A stretch of 64,000 nucleotides of DNA. Source: Hetaerina americana. Lineage: Eukaryota > Arthropoda > Insecta > Odonata > Calopterygidae. This document shows, piece after piece, positions 20,941-32,831 of this stretch. The DNA is taken from positions 66,781,590-66,845,589 of the forward strand of contig JAKTNV010000006.1 in the NCBI GenBank assembly GCA_022747635.1, read 5' to 3'. The translations under genes were made by a program, and so were the position numbers. The first letter of the stretch is position 1; every line of letters begins with the position of its first letter. The notes under the pieces were generated by a model that was not told where the DNA came from, made no database searches, and was given only the letters and a program-made list of their open reading frames with translations.

Positions 20941-21287
20941 TAGTTAAGTAGTTTATAATACTATGGATGCAAAAATACAAGTCTAGTGGATTATACAATG
21001 AAATTTATCAAAACCCCGAGTCTAGTTCCGTTGTGAGAATGTCTCAGTCTCGCATCTAAATTTTCAGCAGTTTATTGAGTTTCCATTACCTTGCAATCAG
21101 CTCGGAAAGGGAAATCTTAATTGAGTTCGCACGCCCATTCCTGAAGCCTTCTTCTCCAAATATGGTCTTAATCAAAGTGAAGAAACACCTTTCTCCTACC
21201 TATTCGCTACATTTTCATACAATCCGTCAAATGAAAACTAGCCTCTTCAATGCACTAATTTCAGGGTCTAAAAATAAATTATCTTAA

Positions 21288-21424
21288 CTGGGATTCGAAC
21301 CCGGATCCCTCAATTTCCGGCCGAATGCTGTAGCCAGTAAGCTATCGAGGCATCCTCTTATACTCTGAAATTTTCTACCGGGTATCGAGGAATCCGGGTT
21401 CGAATCCCAGTCAAGGCGAATGAT
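21288..21424. repeat. Inverted pair of tRNA-derived SINE heads
   Basis: On the minus strand, bases 21288-21352 give a tRNA-like head: box A TAGCTTACTGGC (21333-21344) and box B GGTTCGAATCC (21291-21301). On the plus strand a second box B GGTTCGAATCC lies at 21397-21407. Clover-leaf pairing is incomplete, so these are SINE promoters rather than functional tRNAs. A related head is at 41900-42010. Confidence 0.55.
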
Positions 21425-21567
21425 TTTTACTCTCTGAAATTGATGCATTGTAATACACACTTAGCGGATAAATCCGTTAAAAGTTACTGTTGCGGCATCT
21501 CTTGCAGTTTCTTGGAATTATCCTCTTCGAGGCTGACCAGCATTTCATTTTTATGAATGTATCCTGG

Positions 21568-21800
21568 GGGTTGCGATAGCCCTGGGGTAGAGCGTTGGAC
21601 TTCTGACCGAAGGGACCGGATTCGATTTCCAGGCAAGCTACTCTGGGCGGCCTCAGCTGCACCCAAGCTTTGTGATGTTTTGGGTACCAGGCCTTCCTGG
21701 GAAAACATAGCCGGCACAGGGAACTGGCCCCCCTACCATGATTCACCTACCAAACCGACCTTCGGGTTGATTACTGTGTTTATGATTTATATTGAATGTA
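21568..21800 (+). repeat. tRNA-derived SINE, family 2, copy 1
   Basis: The head resembles a tRNA: GCGATAGCCCTGGGGTAGAG, GGACTTCTGACCG and box B GGATTCGATTTCC (21618-21630). A body follows with GCTGCACCCAAGCTTTGTGA and GGCCTTCCTGGGAAAACATA. The reverse complement of 40143-40325 matches head and body, so it is a dispersed family of about 200-230 bp. Confidence 0.6.
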
Positions 21801-21825
21801 CCCTATGAAAGGCTTAAATTCATTA

Positions 21826-22202
21826 TAACGCCCCAGTGTTTAACCTGTTCTGAAATAACTTCCCTCGATTCCATCCACTGTAATCATCAATAATTTATTT
21901 CACATTTTTTCTTTAATTCCAAACTTTTGTGCCGCATATTGTATGATATTTCATCATAAAGGTTCAGAAACGAGGAATGACCGCGGAGCAAAAACAATAG
22001 ATCTTTGCTGAGGCTGTGTTTAAGCATTTGTCCTGTTCTGAAATAACTTAACTCGAGATCCCATCAACTGTAATAATCTATAATTTATGTCATGCTTTTT
22101 CTCATTCCAAAATTTTAATGCCGTACAGTTTATGATATTTTTTTCTAAAAATTTAGTAACAAGGGATGATCACGGAGAGAAAAAATAGGCTCTCTCTACG
22201 GA
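21826..22202. repeat. Diverged tandem duplication, unit about 187 bp
   Basis: Two consecutive units each contain TGTTTAAxC.TGT, then CCTGTTCTGAAATAACTT, CCAT.AACTGTAAT, ATAATTTAT, GCCG.A, TATGATATTT, and AGGAATGACCGCGGAG versus AGGGATGATCACGGAG. Substitutions and small indels are spread evenly. No open frame is shared. Confidence 0.65.
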
Positions 22203-22321
22203 GGCTTAGTGTAATCATCACAAACACTTGGGTTTAAACATCATAATAGGCATTCAATTGTTCCAGACTCAACTTTGTGGAAGTTCATTTTCATTAAATT
22301 AAGAGCGTAATGTACGAGTAT

Positions 22322-22440
22322 ATTTCCACTGTTCTTTGTTTACGTATAACTAGTTTCAACACTTAAGCATCATCATCAGGTACGTGATGATGACGCCTAA
22401 ACGTTGAAACTAGTTATACGTAAATAAAGAACAGTGGAAA
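22322..22440. repeat. Palindromic foldback element
   Basis: Arms of about 58 bases run TTTCCACTGTTCTTTGTTTA, CGTATAACTAGTTTCAAC and return as GTTGAAACTAGTTATACG, TAAATAAAGAACAGTGGAAA, meeting at CATCATCAGGTACGTGATGATG. The layout resembles the repeat at 63290-63440. Possible origin is a foldback transposon or inverted Penelope-like terminal repeats. Confidence 0.6.
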
Positions 22441-22799
22441 TTTACATTTTGTTCTTCATTTAATGATCATAATAGTCGTAGGAAATTCTCAGAGATTCAA
22501 AAAGATATCACATAAGTTTTACGTATTATGGTAATGCAGAGATTTGGGAAAAGCATGATTAATTCGCAGTGTCCCTGGAGCGGATGTGGATTCAGACCAT
22601 AACATAGTACCAATTAAGTGTGAGTTCAGACTCAAAAGGAAGAACGGGTAAGGTCAAGCATCACCTCCAAGATTTTGCTGGCCGTGACCTACTAAATTTC
22701 GAGGCACATGGCCATCAACCGACTACGTAGACAGGGGTTATATTATCTTTGCTTACACCCTATATTTAAAAAAAATATTTAATTAGTATAGTGGTCTCA

Positions 22800-22935
22800 A
22801 TTCCTGTATGTCAAATGTTGACCACATGAGAGACACACTGGAAGGATTGCAGTATTATGCAGACTGTGCATTAGGGTGAATGTAGAAAAAAGGATGCGAA
22901 ATGATGAATCGAGATGAGCAGCAATGTGCAGAGGA
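22800..22935 (+). repeat. RepC, copy 3 (partial)
   Basis: Reads TGTTGACCACATGAGAGACA, CACTGGAAGGATTGCAGTAT and AATGTAGAAAAAAGGATGCG, matching the reverse complement of 9137-8990. The orientation is opposite to the other copies. Confidence 0.5.
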
Positions 22936-23159
22936 GAAAGACAGGATGTATAACTTATTCCTGAACAATCATTAAATCAAAGAGTGTAGACATTTTTATG
23001 GTTTCCATAGGAAAATACGAAATTTTTAAAAAATTACTTATTGTAGCCAAAGAAATAGCTTCTTGTGTCCATGCAGGCAAATCGTACCCCCACAGATCTT
23101 TAGTATGATGCACTTGATAATGTATTATTTGTAAAATACGAGAATTTCTCTTGAGAATT

Positions 23160-23700
23160 CCTCCATAAACGCAGCATTGAGCTGACCGAGGCGTCTTGCC
23201 ATGCCCACTCACTTCCTACCTCTCCAACTCCCGTGCCGCCGTCACAGCACTGCGGAGGATCGTAAGCAAAAGACCTAATGAAAGGCGGAGAGGGATGAGT
23301 GGGGGGTGTTGAACGCTTTGAGTTTGACGTCGGCGTGCCATCTGTGGAGCCCGCTGCGGACGCCCCAGAGCAGCACGTGACCTGCGATGACGTAACTTCC
23401 TGCTGTTCTGACACCTACCCGCTCTGCGCCCTATCCCTATATAGCCTATTCCGGGAATCACACCGGAGGCGCGACGTAGTGATCGCTCAGCCGGGATGAA
23501 TGAAATGCCACATCCCTCCCTCCTCCCCCTCTCCACACACTCATCTGGTCCGCATGCGTGCGATTCAGTCAGTCGCCCCGCTATCTCTCTCTTTCCCGCC
23601 TCTCCCATCGCGCAAGCAAATGTCGCATTTCGCGGTCTACAGCACCCGCCGCGAATTCCCACCTAAGCTCTGCTGCGTGGTGTCGAAGGATTAGGATGTC
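23160..23700 (+). promoter_or_regulatory. CpG-rich candidate promoter
   Basis: A GC- and CpG-rich island in AT-rich surroundings. It contains TGACGTCG (23325), an E-box CACGTG (23374-23379), a CRE-like TGACGTAA (23388-23395) and a TATATAG box (23438-23444). A G/C-rich tract with GGCGCGACG follows. Order and spacing suit a CREB/ATF-type promoter firing on the plus strand. No downstream coding exon is recognised, so the gene it would serve is unknown, and a repeat origin is not excluded. Confidence 0.35.
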
Positions 23701-23759
23701 CGTTTGGTATTGCGTTTACCTTTTTCGACGAAAGCCTCCAGGATCCCTATCAGCGTGAC

Positions 23760-25380
23760 TTACAATGACGACTGCTGATATTGGCGGCACGCATTGTCTT
23801 AGCTGCAATGTGAAATTGGAACTAAAGGCTCAATTCATGACAAAAAAAGATAAAAAATACCTAGTTCTGGAGTGCCCTTATCAACTAGTCTGTATATAGC
23901 CCAGGGAGTCGCCTAGGTGTTTGGGACTGAATGGTCACACCAACCGACCAACCACGTCCGGTCGTCCGCGTCTGTATGTGCATTCCCGGCCGATGAGTAG
24001 CTGACCTAGCATACAGTCTACTGGACAGTCGCCGAAGTTGGTCGACAGTGGATTGAGCGTTTTGTCGACCTTATGGCTGATCGTGGCCTTGTTGTATCAA
24101 CGGGAGTACATGTATACACTTACGCACAGCATGAACATTCGACCCAATCGAGACACGTATTTAATTTTGAAAAGTTTTTCATGTCTTCCTTTGGGCCGCA
24201 GAAACAAGTATCAGTAATGAAAAATATGAACACACACACATTTTCGAATGTTTCCTCTTGGATTGGAGCACCAAAATCTCACCGAGAAAGAGGCGATCGC
24301 GTTTACATATGCATTTGTCTGTCATTTTCTAAGTGAACCTTTATAGCACAAAGACATTATTTTGCGTAATGATAATAAGGCCATTGCACAGTAGAGAGAC
24401 ATTACAAAATTCTAGAAATCATGAGAGAACCTGACCCACCTCTTCCAAAGCTATATGACCCTTGATTTGGTCACTGTAGTCGGAATCAGACGGCGAGTTC
24501 AATCCTTAGGGATGACCACTGCACACTTCAAAAGCGAAGAACGAATAGTATAGAATTTCCAAGCGGCTGTTCTAAGTTACACATCACATTGCTTCAGAAA
24601 AAAGACCTTGGTCCCTCGTCTCCTGGGTTCATTCATCTCTACGTCGTTTAGCATGGGAAACCATGAAGGGAGCGCTCTGGATTGGGCAGACTCACTATAA
24701 ATAGCCTGCCACTTTTGTGAGATCCTAAGGTGTGGAAAGGAGAGACCAGGTCATCCATGGCAGCGCTGCTGTCGACGGTGTGACCTGGTGAGTTCGGTGC
24801 TGCATGTTCATGTGTGCTAAGCAATGGCCCAAGGACTACAGAGTAAAAAATTAATAATGCCTCCATGTATTCCTATGAACTCGGGCCAATGTCGATCGAT
24901 TAAATCCACCCAATGAGAAAATTTCAGCAAGACAATCACGAGAGAGAGATCTTCGCCGAACCAATGCTGTCTATATTTTAGTAAACTAAAGCTCTGTAGG
25001 CGATTCCCTGAGCTGTACATTTTGAAATGAACTGTACATTACCAGCGTAAAAAAGAGTAACACATTACACAGATGTTTGGTGAAAGACGAAGGCAATTAA
25101 TAATGTATTAATATATATTACGTAATTTTTTACGAAAAAAGTGATTAGGCGAAAGCTGCCGACGAACGTAATACGATTCCTCAAACCATGTAATCCATTA
25201 GATCCCCAAAGACCTCGATTTCAGATAGTTTCCGATAAACAATAGAAAAAATCGAACTTTTGTGTTCGATTGAATACAAAAGTAATCCCTCCCGTAGCCC
25301 GCGCATAGAGATTTAAATGTGGTCTTAATTTACCTTCGAAACATACCTAGTACTCGAGAGAACTCTATCACAGTTGTTAC
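23760..25380. other. Stretch without recognisable gene
   Basis: Mixed composition with short open frames only. A TATAAATAG at 24696-24704 in CACTATAAATAGCCTGCC could be a core promoter, but nothing recognisable follows. Confidence 0.35.
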
Positions 25381-25383
25381 TTA

Positions 25384-25790
25384 AATTAACGAAAGGAAAA
25401 TAGAAGATTGGTCTGCTGCTGGTTTCTCGTTGCCTTCGACGGGTGTCGCATTTCTGCCGTCGTTCAAGCAATTTATGTCACGTCTGCTAGCAGTACCGCG
25501 TTGCTGTAGCGACCGCTTTGGCCTCCACTTTCTTACACACTATAAAGGAGGGCTGCTTGCCTCTCTATCCATTGTTTGGAGACAACCACTCTCCAAGTGG
25601 CTGTTCTTCGTGTGATTCGGAGTATTTGTAGGTCATTTTACCCAAGGGTGGTCTCCTGCGTCCTCCATGTACCAGCGCTCATTGCCCACGACCGCTTACA
25701 AGACTAGCGCACTCGCTTATTTTGCACCCGACCTCAATATCTTGAGGTCAAATCACAATCCGAAATCCGGTGTACGCACCCATGACTTAA
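25384..25790 (+). repeat. Promoter-bearing repeat (solo-LTR-like), copy A
   Basis: Colinear with 30936-31335. Both have GATTGGT followed by CTGCTGSTTCTCGT, then after about 130 bases the identical TATAAAGGAGGGCTGCT (25541-25557 here). About 115 bases later comes GCRTCCTCC.xGTxCC, then CACGACxGCTTA and a C/G-Y-TATTT block. A strongly conserved TATA core inside a diverged 400-bp repeat suits an LTR. TG/CA ends and a target duplication could not be confirmed. Confidence 0.4.
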
Positions 25791-25799
25791 ATCTCAGCC

Positions 25800-28035
25800 G
25801 CGAGACACTCCCACATTAGAAATATAAATAAGTGAGATTAAAGAGACGGCATATACGAAATGATGAAATGAGCCATGCAGGCATAATGACGGAATTACAC
25901 TCTTAACTGTTAAGTCTCGAACTTTCCTTGGTGTGTGAGGACATGCATGGGCTTGGTACGACATAAACCTATGATCCGTAGTTTACGAGGTTAAATTGAA
26001 ATCATGGACTAATGTTTTTCATCCATACACTCATTTGCCAAGCAGTGTGATTAATAAGGTGTTCCTTCATCAATTCTATGATCCATTTTACAAAAATTCA
26101 TTCGGAAATGGAAGACAATCAATACGAAATTCTACCTCCTTCTTTTGTAGCGGTGATTGATGAGATTGGGATGTCAATGAAAAATGAATGAAAAATTATT
26201 GACACCCTATATTCTTAGCAACTAGGCAAAGATTAAATTTTGACTATTTAAAGAGTCAATTGGTCATAAGTAACCCATATTATAAATGTTTTCGTGAATT
26301 TTTGCATGTTTCCGTCGTTAGTTAACCTTATGCCTCCTTTATAATTGGTTTGAGTGGAGATCAGCTTCTTACTGGAATATAACCTTTTCGGAAAGAAGAG
26401 AGATATTTAGCGGTCAACTTTTCTTTTCCTCGTTCTACGAGTTCGAAGGACTGGTTTGCATCGGTTCAAGGTTTTGTGGAGTCACCGTGATTGCGGAGGC
26501 CATAAATTCGATGTTACCCGCGAATGGTGCCGTCATTCACACGGGAGGCTTTGCTCTCCCCGCTGATAAGCTCGATCTCTTCAAACGTTTCACCTTAATG
26601 CCTGGAAATGCTTCGTCATGGCGTTACTCGTACGCTCGTGCGTATTCATGAAACCAGCTCAAGTTGCTGCAATGACAGAGACTGTCATAACTTCCGCGAT
26701 AGGATCGTAAGAAAGCCTAAACTATACGGTATCGATCTCTAGCATATTGTGTAATGGCGTTTAGTTTAAGATGACCAGCCATTGGGGAAATATTTGACTT
26801 AATCATTTAATTTTTAAAATGAATAGCCATCGCTCAAGTTTTCAGTAGTTTGAATGGTAATCAATGCCAAATTTTACTGATATCAGCATGATTTGTATGT
26901 CTTCCTGCGGAGACTTTCCCCAAACTTCTTATCGGGTTCTCATCTACCGATATTAATAATAATAATATGAGATTAGAGTGAGAACTATTTAGAACCCTTG
27001 ATGTGAAAATTGAACTCATATGAGTTGTGATTTATTGCTCGATTAAATGCTGCTTCGTACTGCGAGCGAGTCCTCCATTTCCACAAACTTTGATAAATTC
27101 TATTGATTCACCACAATTAGTATTGCTAAGGCCAGTATTTACTTTCAAAAGCTTTTAATCAAAACATTATACCATTCTGAGCCGGATCTTAAAAGTAGTT
27201 TTCAATATGAGATCTAGCCTAGCACCTTTCCTTAACTATTTCGTTCTAAATTTTCACGTTTAATTTTGAATCCCTTCTCCCACTTTGTTGAAAAACATCA
27301 TTAACCGAAATTTTGCCGTATATTTCTTCAAATTTTCACTTCGAATATTGTCAAAGTTCGTTGGACTGGTGACGTGTTTCATATTTCAGGGATATTTGAT
27401 TGTTATGCTCACTTAGTAAACAATGAGATTTAACTAAATTTTCTCGTTGTAACTACTTTTGGATTTTCATTTAAAAATTTATTTTTTCTCAAATTATTAA
27501 TTCGTATTGAATTAGGTTTTTATCATCTACTTTTAAAATTGACTATTTTTATATTAAACAAAAAAACAGATTTCATACGCATTGACCATCATTCGCCTCA
27601 AAGCGCTCCTTTCGAAAAATTAACCCCAAAATTGAAGAAGACTTTCTAAAGAGGTATTATTTTATGGTTCCGTATTTACGTTCGTCAAATTTTCAATCTT
27701 ATTTTTCACTCATTCTCGTCCCATATTACTCTTGTACAAACGTTAGTTGGAAAAAGGATGCGCATTTTCAAAACTGTACGGATGGAACTATAAAGAACAA
27801 ATCGTCCTATTCCAGCCCTCTTTACGTTTTGATATTTTCATGAAATCCTTCCATCGCAAGCGTCATTTCCTTTTGCTACATCAGAGGCCAGTGTGATGTT
27901 GATGCCATGTGAAAACGCGGCTCGTGTAACTCTTCTTTCTCCCATCCTCCTGTCACATACCTAACTTCTTCACCACCGAAGCGTGACGTGATATGCGAGC
28001 AGACCCCGATTAGACCCCGCGTCCTTCAGCACGCG
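25800..28035. other. AT-rich stretch without recognisable gene
   Basis: No open frame of useful length and no family motif on either strand. Confidence 0.45.
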
Positions 28036-28039
28036 TTAA

Positions 28040-28420
28040 TTGCATAGGTTTGCAATGTGATCTAGGAAATCTCTGCGCGACAGCAGGTATTTTCACAGAG
28101 ATACGGGTGGAAATGGCAAAACTTGCCTTCGAAAAAATGAATATATTCCCAACAGATAGTCATGTGAACTTAGATAAACGAAAAACTTTTGCAGTAGCCT
28201 TCATCTGGAGTGCATTGCTCTATGGAAGTGCGAGTTGAGTTCGGGGAAAGAGAGAGATCGCTGAGGGGCAGTATTAGCGTGGACTTGGAGAAGGGTGATG
28301 AATAAAAGCTTGATAGAAAGGAAAGCACATCAGGAAGTTGCAGAGGAAATAGATGAAAAGATAGACTTTGTTATTGCAACGGAAAAAAAGGAATATTAAA
28401 TATCGGGTACCGTATTTAGA
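28040..28420 (+). pseudogene. LINE remnant (RT C-terminal part)
   Basis: A short open frame reads EIRVEMAKLAFEKMN, then KRKTFAVAFIWSALLYGSAS. It matches the pattern (I/A)AxAFxK...L..R..F...x.WSxxLYGSE found after the RT domain of RTE-like LINEs, where LINE-B shows KKRFIKSSIWSVA. It decays downstream into stops (RVMNKSLIE, HQEV). Confidence 0.5.
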
Positions 28421-28429
28421 CCCGATTAT

Positions 28430-29090
28430 TTTGCTTGAAGTATTATTTAGGAGAAGATGCTAGGGAAAAAAGGAAATGGAACATCCATGGGACAAGTCCA
28501 CAGTATTCGAACGGGGCACAGAAATTGGTGGAAACAAAAGTTACTCAAAACTTAAGAGATTTGCAGAAAACAAGACCATTTGGTTTCGGCGACAATGGGT
28601 ATAAAAGTGCCCTTCGTTAAAGAGCTATATCCTTGTCGGGCTACTTAGCTGATCGGAAATGCGAAATTTATAAGCAATAAAAATTTTAAAATGAGTTGAA
28701 AGGTAAGGATTTTGATGATAATTTAATTAATTAATTTTGGGATCAAAATATTGTTCCAGAAGTTCTCACACTAATACAAACGCAATGAAAGTAACCATTT
28801 ATCTTGTTCTCTTAGTAGATTCCTGATTTATTTCTGAGTCATCTTGCATTTTAAATCTAGAATTCGACTTATTACCTATAACAATTCTGAAATAACACAT
28901 CCAAACCTAAAAGTTATTATGGGAAATCAATTTAACAAACATTCCCCTTTACCGGGGCATGAGAAACAGCGTGATTTGCTGTGGTTCTGGTATGCATGGG
29001 TAATGGTACACAATTTAAAACTGGAGTTATTTTTAAAGCGATAATATTACCAATGAATATGACTTCTCCCTTAGAATTATTGTGTAGGCC
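28430..29090. other. Stretch without recognisable gene
   Basis: Two open frames of about 60 codons and no motif. Nothing supported. Confidence 0.4.
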
Positions 29091-29332
29091 TACGGAAAAG
29101 GGTGGACGGGTGAAACAGTAACTGTTTCGCCAGGTGTGGGTGAGGCGTTCCGAAGCAGTGTTGTTCAGACTGTCGGTGATCGCTTGGGATACGTTATGGC
29201 AGTATAAAACCCTTCACAAAAAACTGTGGAAGACCTGAAATTCTTTAGAGCTACCATTCCAGTGTCGGAATCCAAGTTAGGGCCATCATGTGACTATCTT
29301 TAGGAGCAATTCAGGGATCGTTCACGTAAAAC

Positions 29333-29659
29333 GTGGATGGAATGCATTACTGCTACTCTAACAAATGGAGCAAACTAACAGAAACAAGTCGTAACGACTG
29401 TCTTTGCATGGTCAAATTATGTCCAAAATTCAATGCCAGCAGAATTGATGAGAAAGCCCTTCCTAAAATCGGAATCTCAATCGCTCTGGTTGGTGATGCC
29501 ATCTATGAAGACGACGGTGATGACGAGGTAATGGCCTCAACAACCGGTGTTACAGGAAGCGAGGTGGAAGGCGATGACGACTTCATGACGGTTAATGACG
29601 TGAGTGAAGAACTTTATCGTAATACTGACCATGAATCACTGAAAAATTCTTCACAGTGA
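29333..29659 (+). CDS. Unrecognised 108-codon open frame, acidic
   Basis: Encodes DEKALPKIGISIALVGDAIY followed by a strongly acidic run (EDDGDDEV, EVEGDDDF) and MTVNDVSEELY. The acidic tail after an Ile/Ala segment is reminiscent of C-terminal ends of some pogo/Tigger-type transposases, but no DDE motif or DNA-binding domain is visible. No splice-linked exons are recognised. It may be a transposon remnant or chance; no function is assigned. Confidence 0.25.
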   Translation: MDGMHYCYSNKWSKLTETSRNDCLCMVKLCPKFNASRIDEKALPKIGISIALVGDAIYEDDGDDEVMASTTGVTGSEVEGDDDFMTVNDVSEELYRNTDHESLKNSSQ

Positions 29660-29664
29660 AATCG

Positions 29665-30700
29665 TTTTTCAGGTATTTTTAGAAATGTAACAGTTTTAAA
29701 ACTCCTCGCGAAAAATTTTAATTTGTATTGTTCCAAAACATTTTATAATTATTTATCGAAGCATCACAAAGTATCAGACCAATAAAAAATGAAATAGCCC
29801 ACTTTGGTCATCAGAAATAAACACAAAATAAAAATGATGATAATAAAATCTATAGTTGAACCCAGAGCCATTTATGATTCAGGATGTTGGCCCATAAGAA
29901 ATACGAATAAAATAAGAATTAGGGCAATAGATATGGATTTTATGTACTGGTCGTGTTGATATTAGAACACATTGTAAATGGGGAAGTTAGGCAAATTATA
30001 CATAAAAATAATACAATCCTGGAAAACATTGAACAGCTTCAATGGTGTTGCCATTCATGAGGATCAAATATGGTTTTAAAATGCTCATAACTATAGCCCT
30101 ATACAATTAATAACTTGGTAACAAGTAATTTAGAAAGTCATGGAAGGGGAATGGATAACAGGAGAAGATTGGTTAGGACCAAAAGCCGGAAAATGAAAAG
30201 CAGAAAGAGCTTTGCTATCCCCGCAATCAATCCATGTTTTGTTCGACGTGATAAATTTTTTCTAACAAAACTCGGTAACTTTCTTTCAATTTCTTGACTT
30301 CGGCTTGTGATTAAGTCAAGGGTTTTTAGCGTAGCTCTTTGAGCTGAAAAATATACTTATGCTTGTACTCGAATCTCCTTATACACGAAGGTATGGTAAA
30401 TCGGTTCGAGTGAGCGGATGAGTTTCAAAATCACCCATAAAATTATTTAGGATACGATTGATTATAGCCGTGTTATTTTCATAAATGCGCTCATTTCTAG
30501 TTACGGATAAACAGTAAATAACCCTGCGGTTCTCAATAATTAATCCCTTCAGATGGATTAGATGACATTCTTTCACTTTAATGTATATTTTAACAACTCT
30601 GTGCATGAAGTATGAAGTAGCGCAGATTTTTGATGTTAAAATGATTGGTTGAATATAATGTTTTTTTGAAGAGTTTTACCAAAATAGTGAATGTTTGGTC
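29665..30700. other. AT-rich stretch without recognisable gene
   Basis: Short open frames only, with no motif on either strand. Confidence 0.4.
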
Positions 30701-30723
30701 ATATGTATTTTGTAGGCATGCTG

Positions 30724-30826
30724 GATCTTTCAATGGTTTCTTTCACTCTGCGAATCTCTCTCTTTAAATTCTCTAATCTTCCACATGCCCGGAGGCACGT
30801 GACATTCCAAGTCCCAGTGATAAACT
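30724..30826 (-). pseudogene. RTE-type endonuclease N-terminal remnant
   Basis: The minus strand reads ITGTWNVTCLRACGRLENLK followed by REIRRVKETIERS. GTWNVxxL...GKLENVKREM is the signature start of RTE-family APE endonucleases, with the conserved Asn. Only about 35 residues survive. Confidence 0.55.
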
Positions 30827-30935
30827 GATTACAAAATTCGATTCTGGAGTAACTCAAGGAACCGAATGGAGGTCCGGTTTACCTCCTAAATGTTTTCATG
30901 TTGAGTTCTTTCAAATCTGTGATTTAATTCAATGA

Positions 30936-31335
30936 AAATTAAAAATAAGGATTGGTGAGCTGCTGCTTCTCGTGATATTTAACTGATCCTTTGCTTTCCT
31001 GATCGCGGTAATTGAAGTAATTCATACCAAGCATTCAGTGGTGCTCTATCGACCACTTTGTTCTTCACTTGCGCTCTTATAAAGGAGGGCTGCTGCTCCC
31101 TTCTTACGTATAACTATCCCCTCGCCAAGTCACGGAACCGCCGAAGAATTTCGTAGAATTTATTGGTCGTCATCCCCAACGATGGACTCGTGCATCCTCC
31201 GAGTGCCTACCGCTGCTTGGTGTGCACGACTGCTTAGTCGAGTACACTTGCCTATTTCACTGCTAACCTATATAGTTAGAGGTTGACGCACCCGACGGCT
31301 TTAAGCTTAGTCACGACTCATGTGCACTAAGGCCA
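30936..31335 (+). repeat. Promoter-bearing repeat (solo-LTR-like), copy B
   Basis: Partner of 25384-25790. TATAAAGGAGGGCTGCT lies at 31078-31094 and is preceded by TCGACCACTTTG and followed by GCATCCTCCGAGTGCC and CACGACTGCTTAGTCGAG in the same order and spacing. Outside the TATA core the copies have diverged considerably. Confidence 0.4.
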
Positions 31336-31619
31336 GGTTTAATGATGACTCGTATTCCCGAAGGTTAACTTTAACATTCGATTAAGGCCAAAAATCAGTT
31401 TTACGACCGCTATTTAAGTTAAAAACAGACTGCTAAACAAGGGTAATCACTTGCAGACGATTTTACTACGGTAACAATATTCACATTCATTATAGAGCAA
31501 TCTTATTTGATTATAAGATCAGATTTGTCGGTAATATCCAAGTTAAGTTAGCAATCACATTAACTAACGACTGAATTCAAACGAAAATTTATATATTATG
31601 TATTGAGAGGGTTGAGGAA

Positions 31620-32010
31620 TTTTTTATTTCACTTTAATTAGACCCTACCTAGAGTACTATGCACCCATAGAGTGTATGGGATCCTCTTGAGGCTTAGTTT
31701 TGGAACTAGATCGAGCGTAACGTAAATCAGCTAGGTTTGTGAAAAGTTATGATGAACAACGTAGCAGCGTCACGACACTGTTGGAATAATTAGGATGGGA
31801 ACCACTAGTCGACCGTAGGTTGGAATACAGGTTAAATTTACTTTGTAAATTTTCAGGCAGGTTACTTATCTGAGGATATTGAAGACATATTTCAGGCCCC
31901 GACTTACGAGTAAAATGGTAGATCCGATCACGCACGTAAAATCAGGGAGATAGTAGAACGGAAAGATTTAAAATGTTGTTTATTTCTCGTAGAATTCGAG
32001 GAAAAAATAG
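31620..32010 (+). mobile_element. LINE-A RT remnant
   Basis: Frameshifted pieces read TLIRPYLEYYAPIECMGSS-like, SARFVKSYDEQRSSVTTLLE, LGWEPLVDRRLEYRLNLLC and IREIVERKDLKCCLFLVEFE. This is the C-terminal half of LINE-A ORF2. A tail fragment TAACACCCCCCGCCACATGC follows at 32268-32291. Confidence 0.55.
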
Positions 32011-32831
32011 ATATGACCACAGGAGCGAAGGGGATAATTAGTATTGGGAATGTACTCGTATATATTTTGTCGATATGATGTACCTGTATGTTTTTAAATA
32101 GATCCATCTTTTCAACACTCGCCCTGTATGATTTGAATATACTTGCCACTGGACATTCTTCCATGTAAGTACCTTCTTTCGTGTGATTAACTTCCTTCCA
32201 GTGAATGATCAAACTGATATTTGTATAGAGGTGTAATAATTGTGATCGTGCATACATGGTCATGACCTAACACCCCCCGCCACATGCCCTTCTAAATATG
32301 TAAATGTGTACTTGTAACACCGGGCCTGAGGCATTTTCCAATGAGAGATCATAAATTCAAATTCATCAAAGGGGAATCATAAATTTCATTCGAATAATTT
32401 ATTGTACAAATATTTTTATATAAAAGTCTAATGTTACATTATCGGTTCAATGCGTTAATGCGTCAGCGGTAGACTTGCAAGTTGAAATATGCTCAGTTCG
32501 CCTACGGCAACGATGGAGGTAACACGTAACTTTGTATTGAAAGTTGGATTTGCCTGAACATCCGCGACCACATGGGGCTCTTCCCTGTTCCCGAATGTGG
32601 AGAAACACCTTTGTGGGAAGCTTTGTCGTCATCAGGAGCAGTGGTGAAAACTGTTGAGGCTGATTTCGAAGGACCTATCAAATATTCCTTCCGACATCTC
32701 TCCGAAGACTGGGAAAATAGATGGGACAAGTGAACTGCTTCCGATGGGAAGATATTTTTATATATACTTTTAGATATTTTTTAGGCATTTTTTTAGATAT
32801 TTTAAAGATATTTTTGAGATATTTCAGTATC

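Noticed and set aside
21288..21424. Possible functional tRNA genes
   Set aside because: Box A and box B are present, but acceptor stem pairing and a full clover-leaf are not; the SINE interpretation fits better.
24696..24704. TATAAATAG as the promoter of a gene
   Set aside because: No supporting upstream elements or downstream coding sequence; an isolated TATA-like word in AT-rich DNA is expected by chance.
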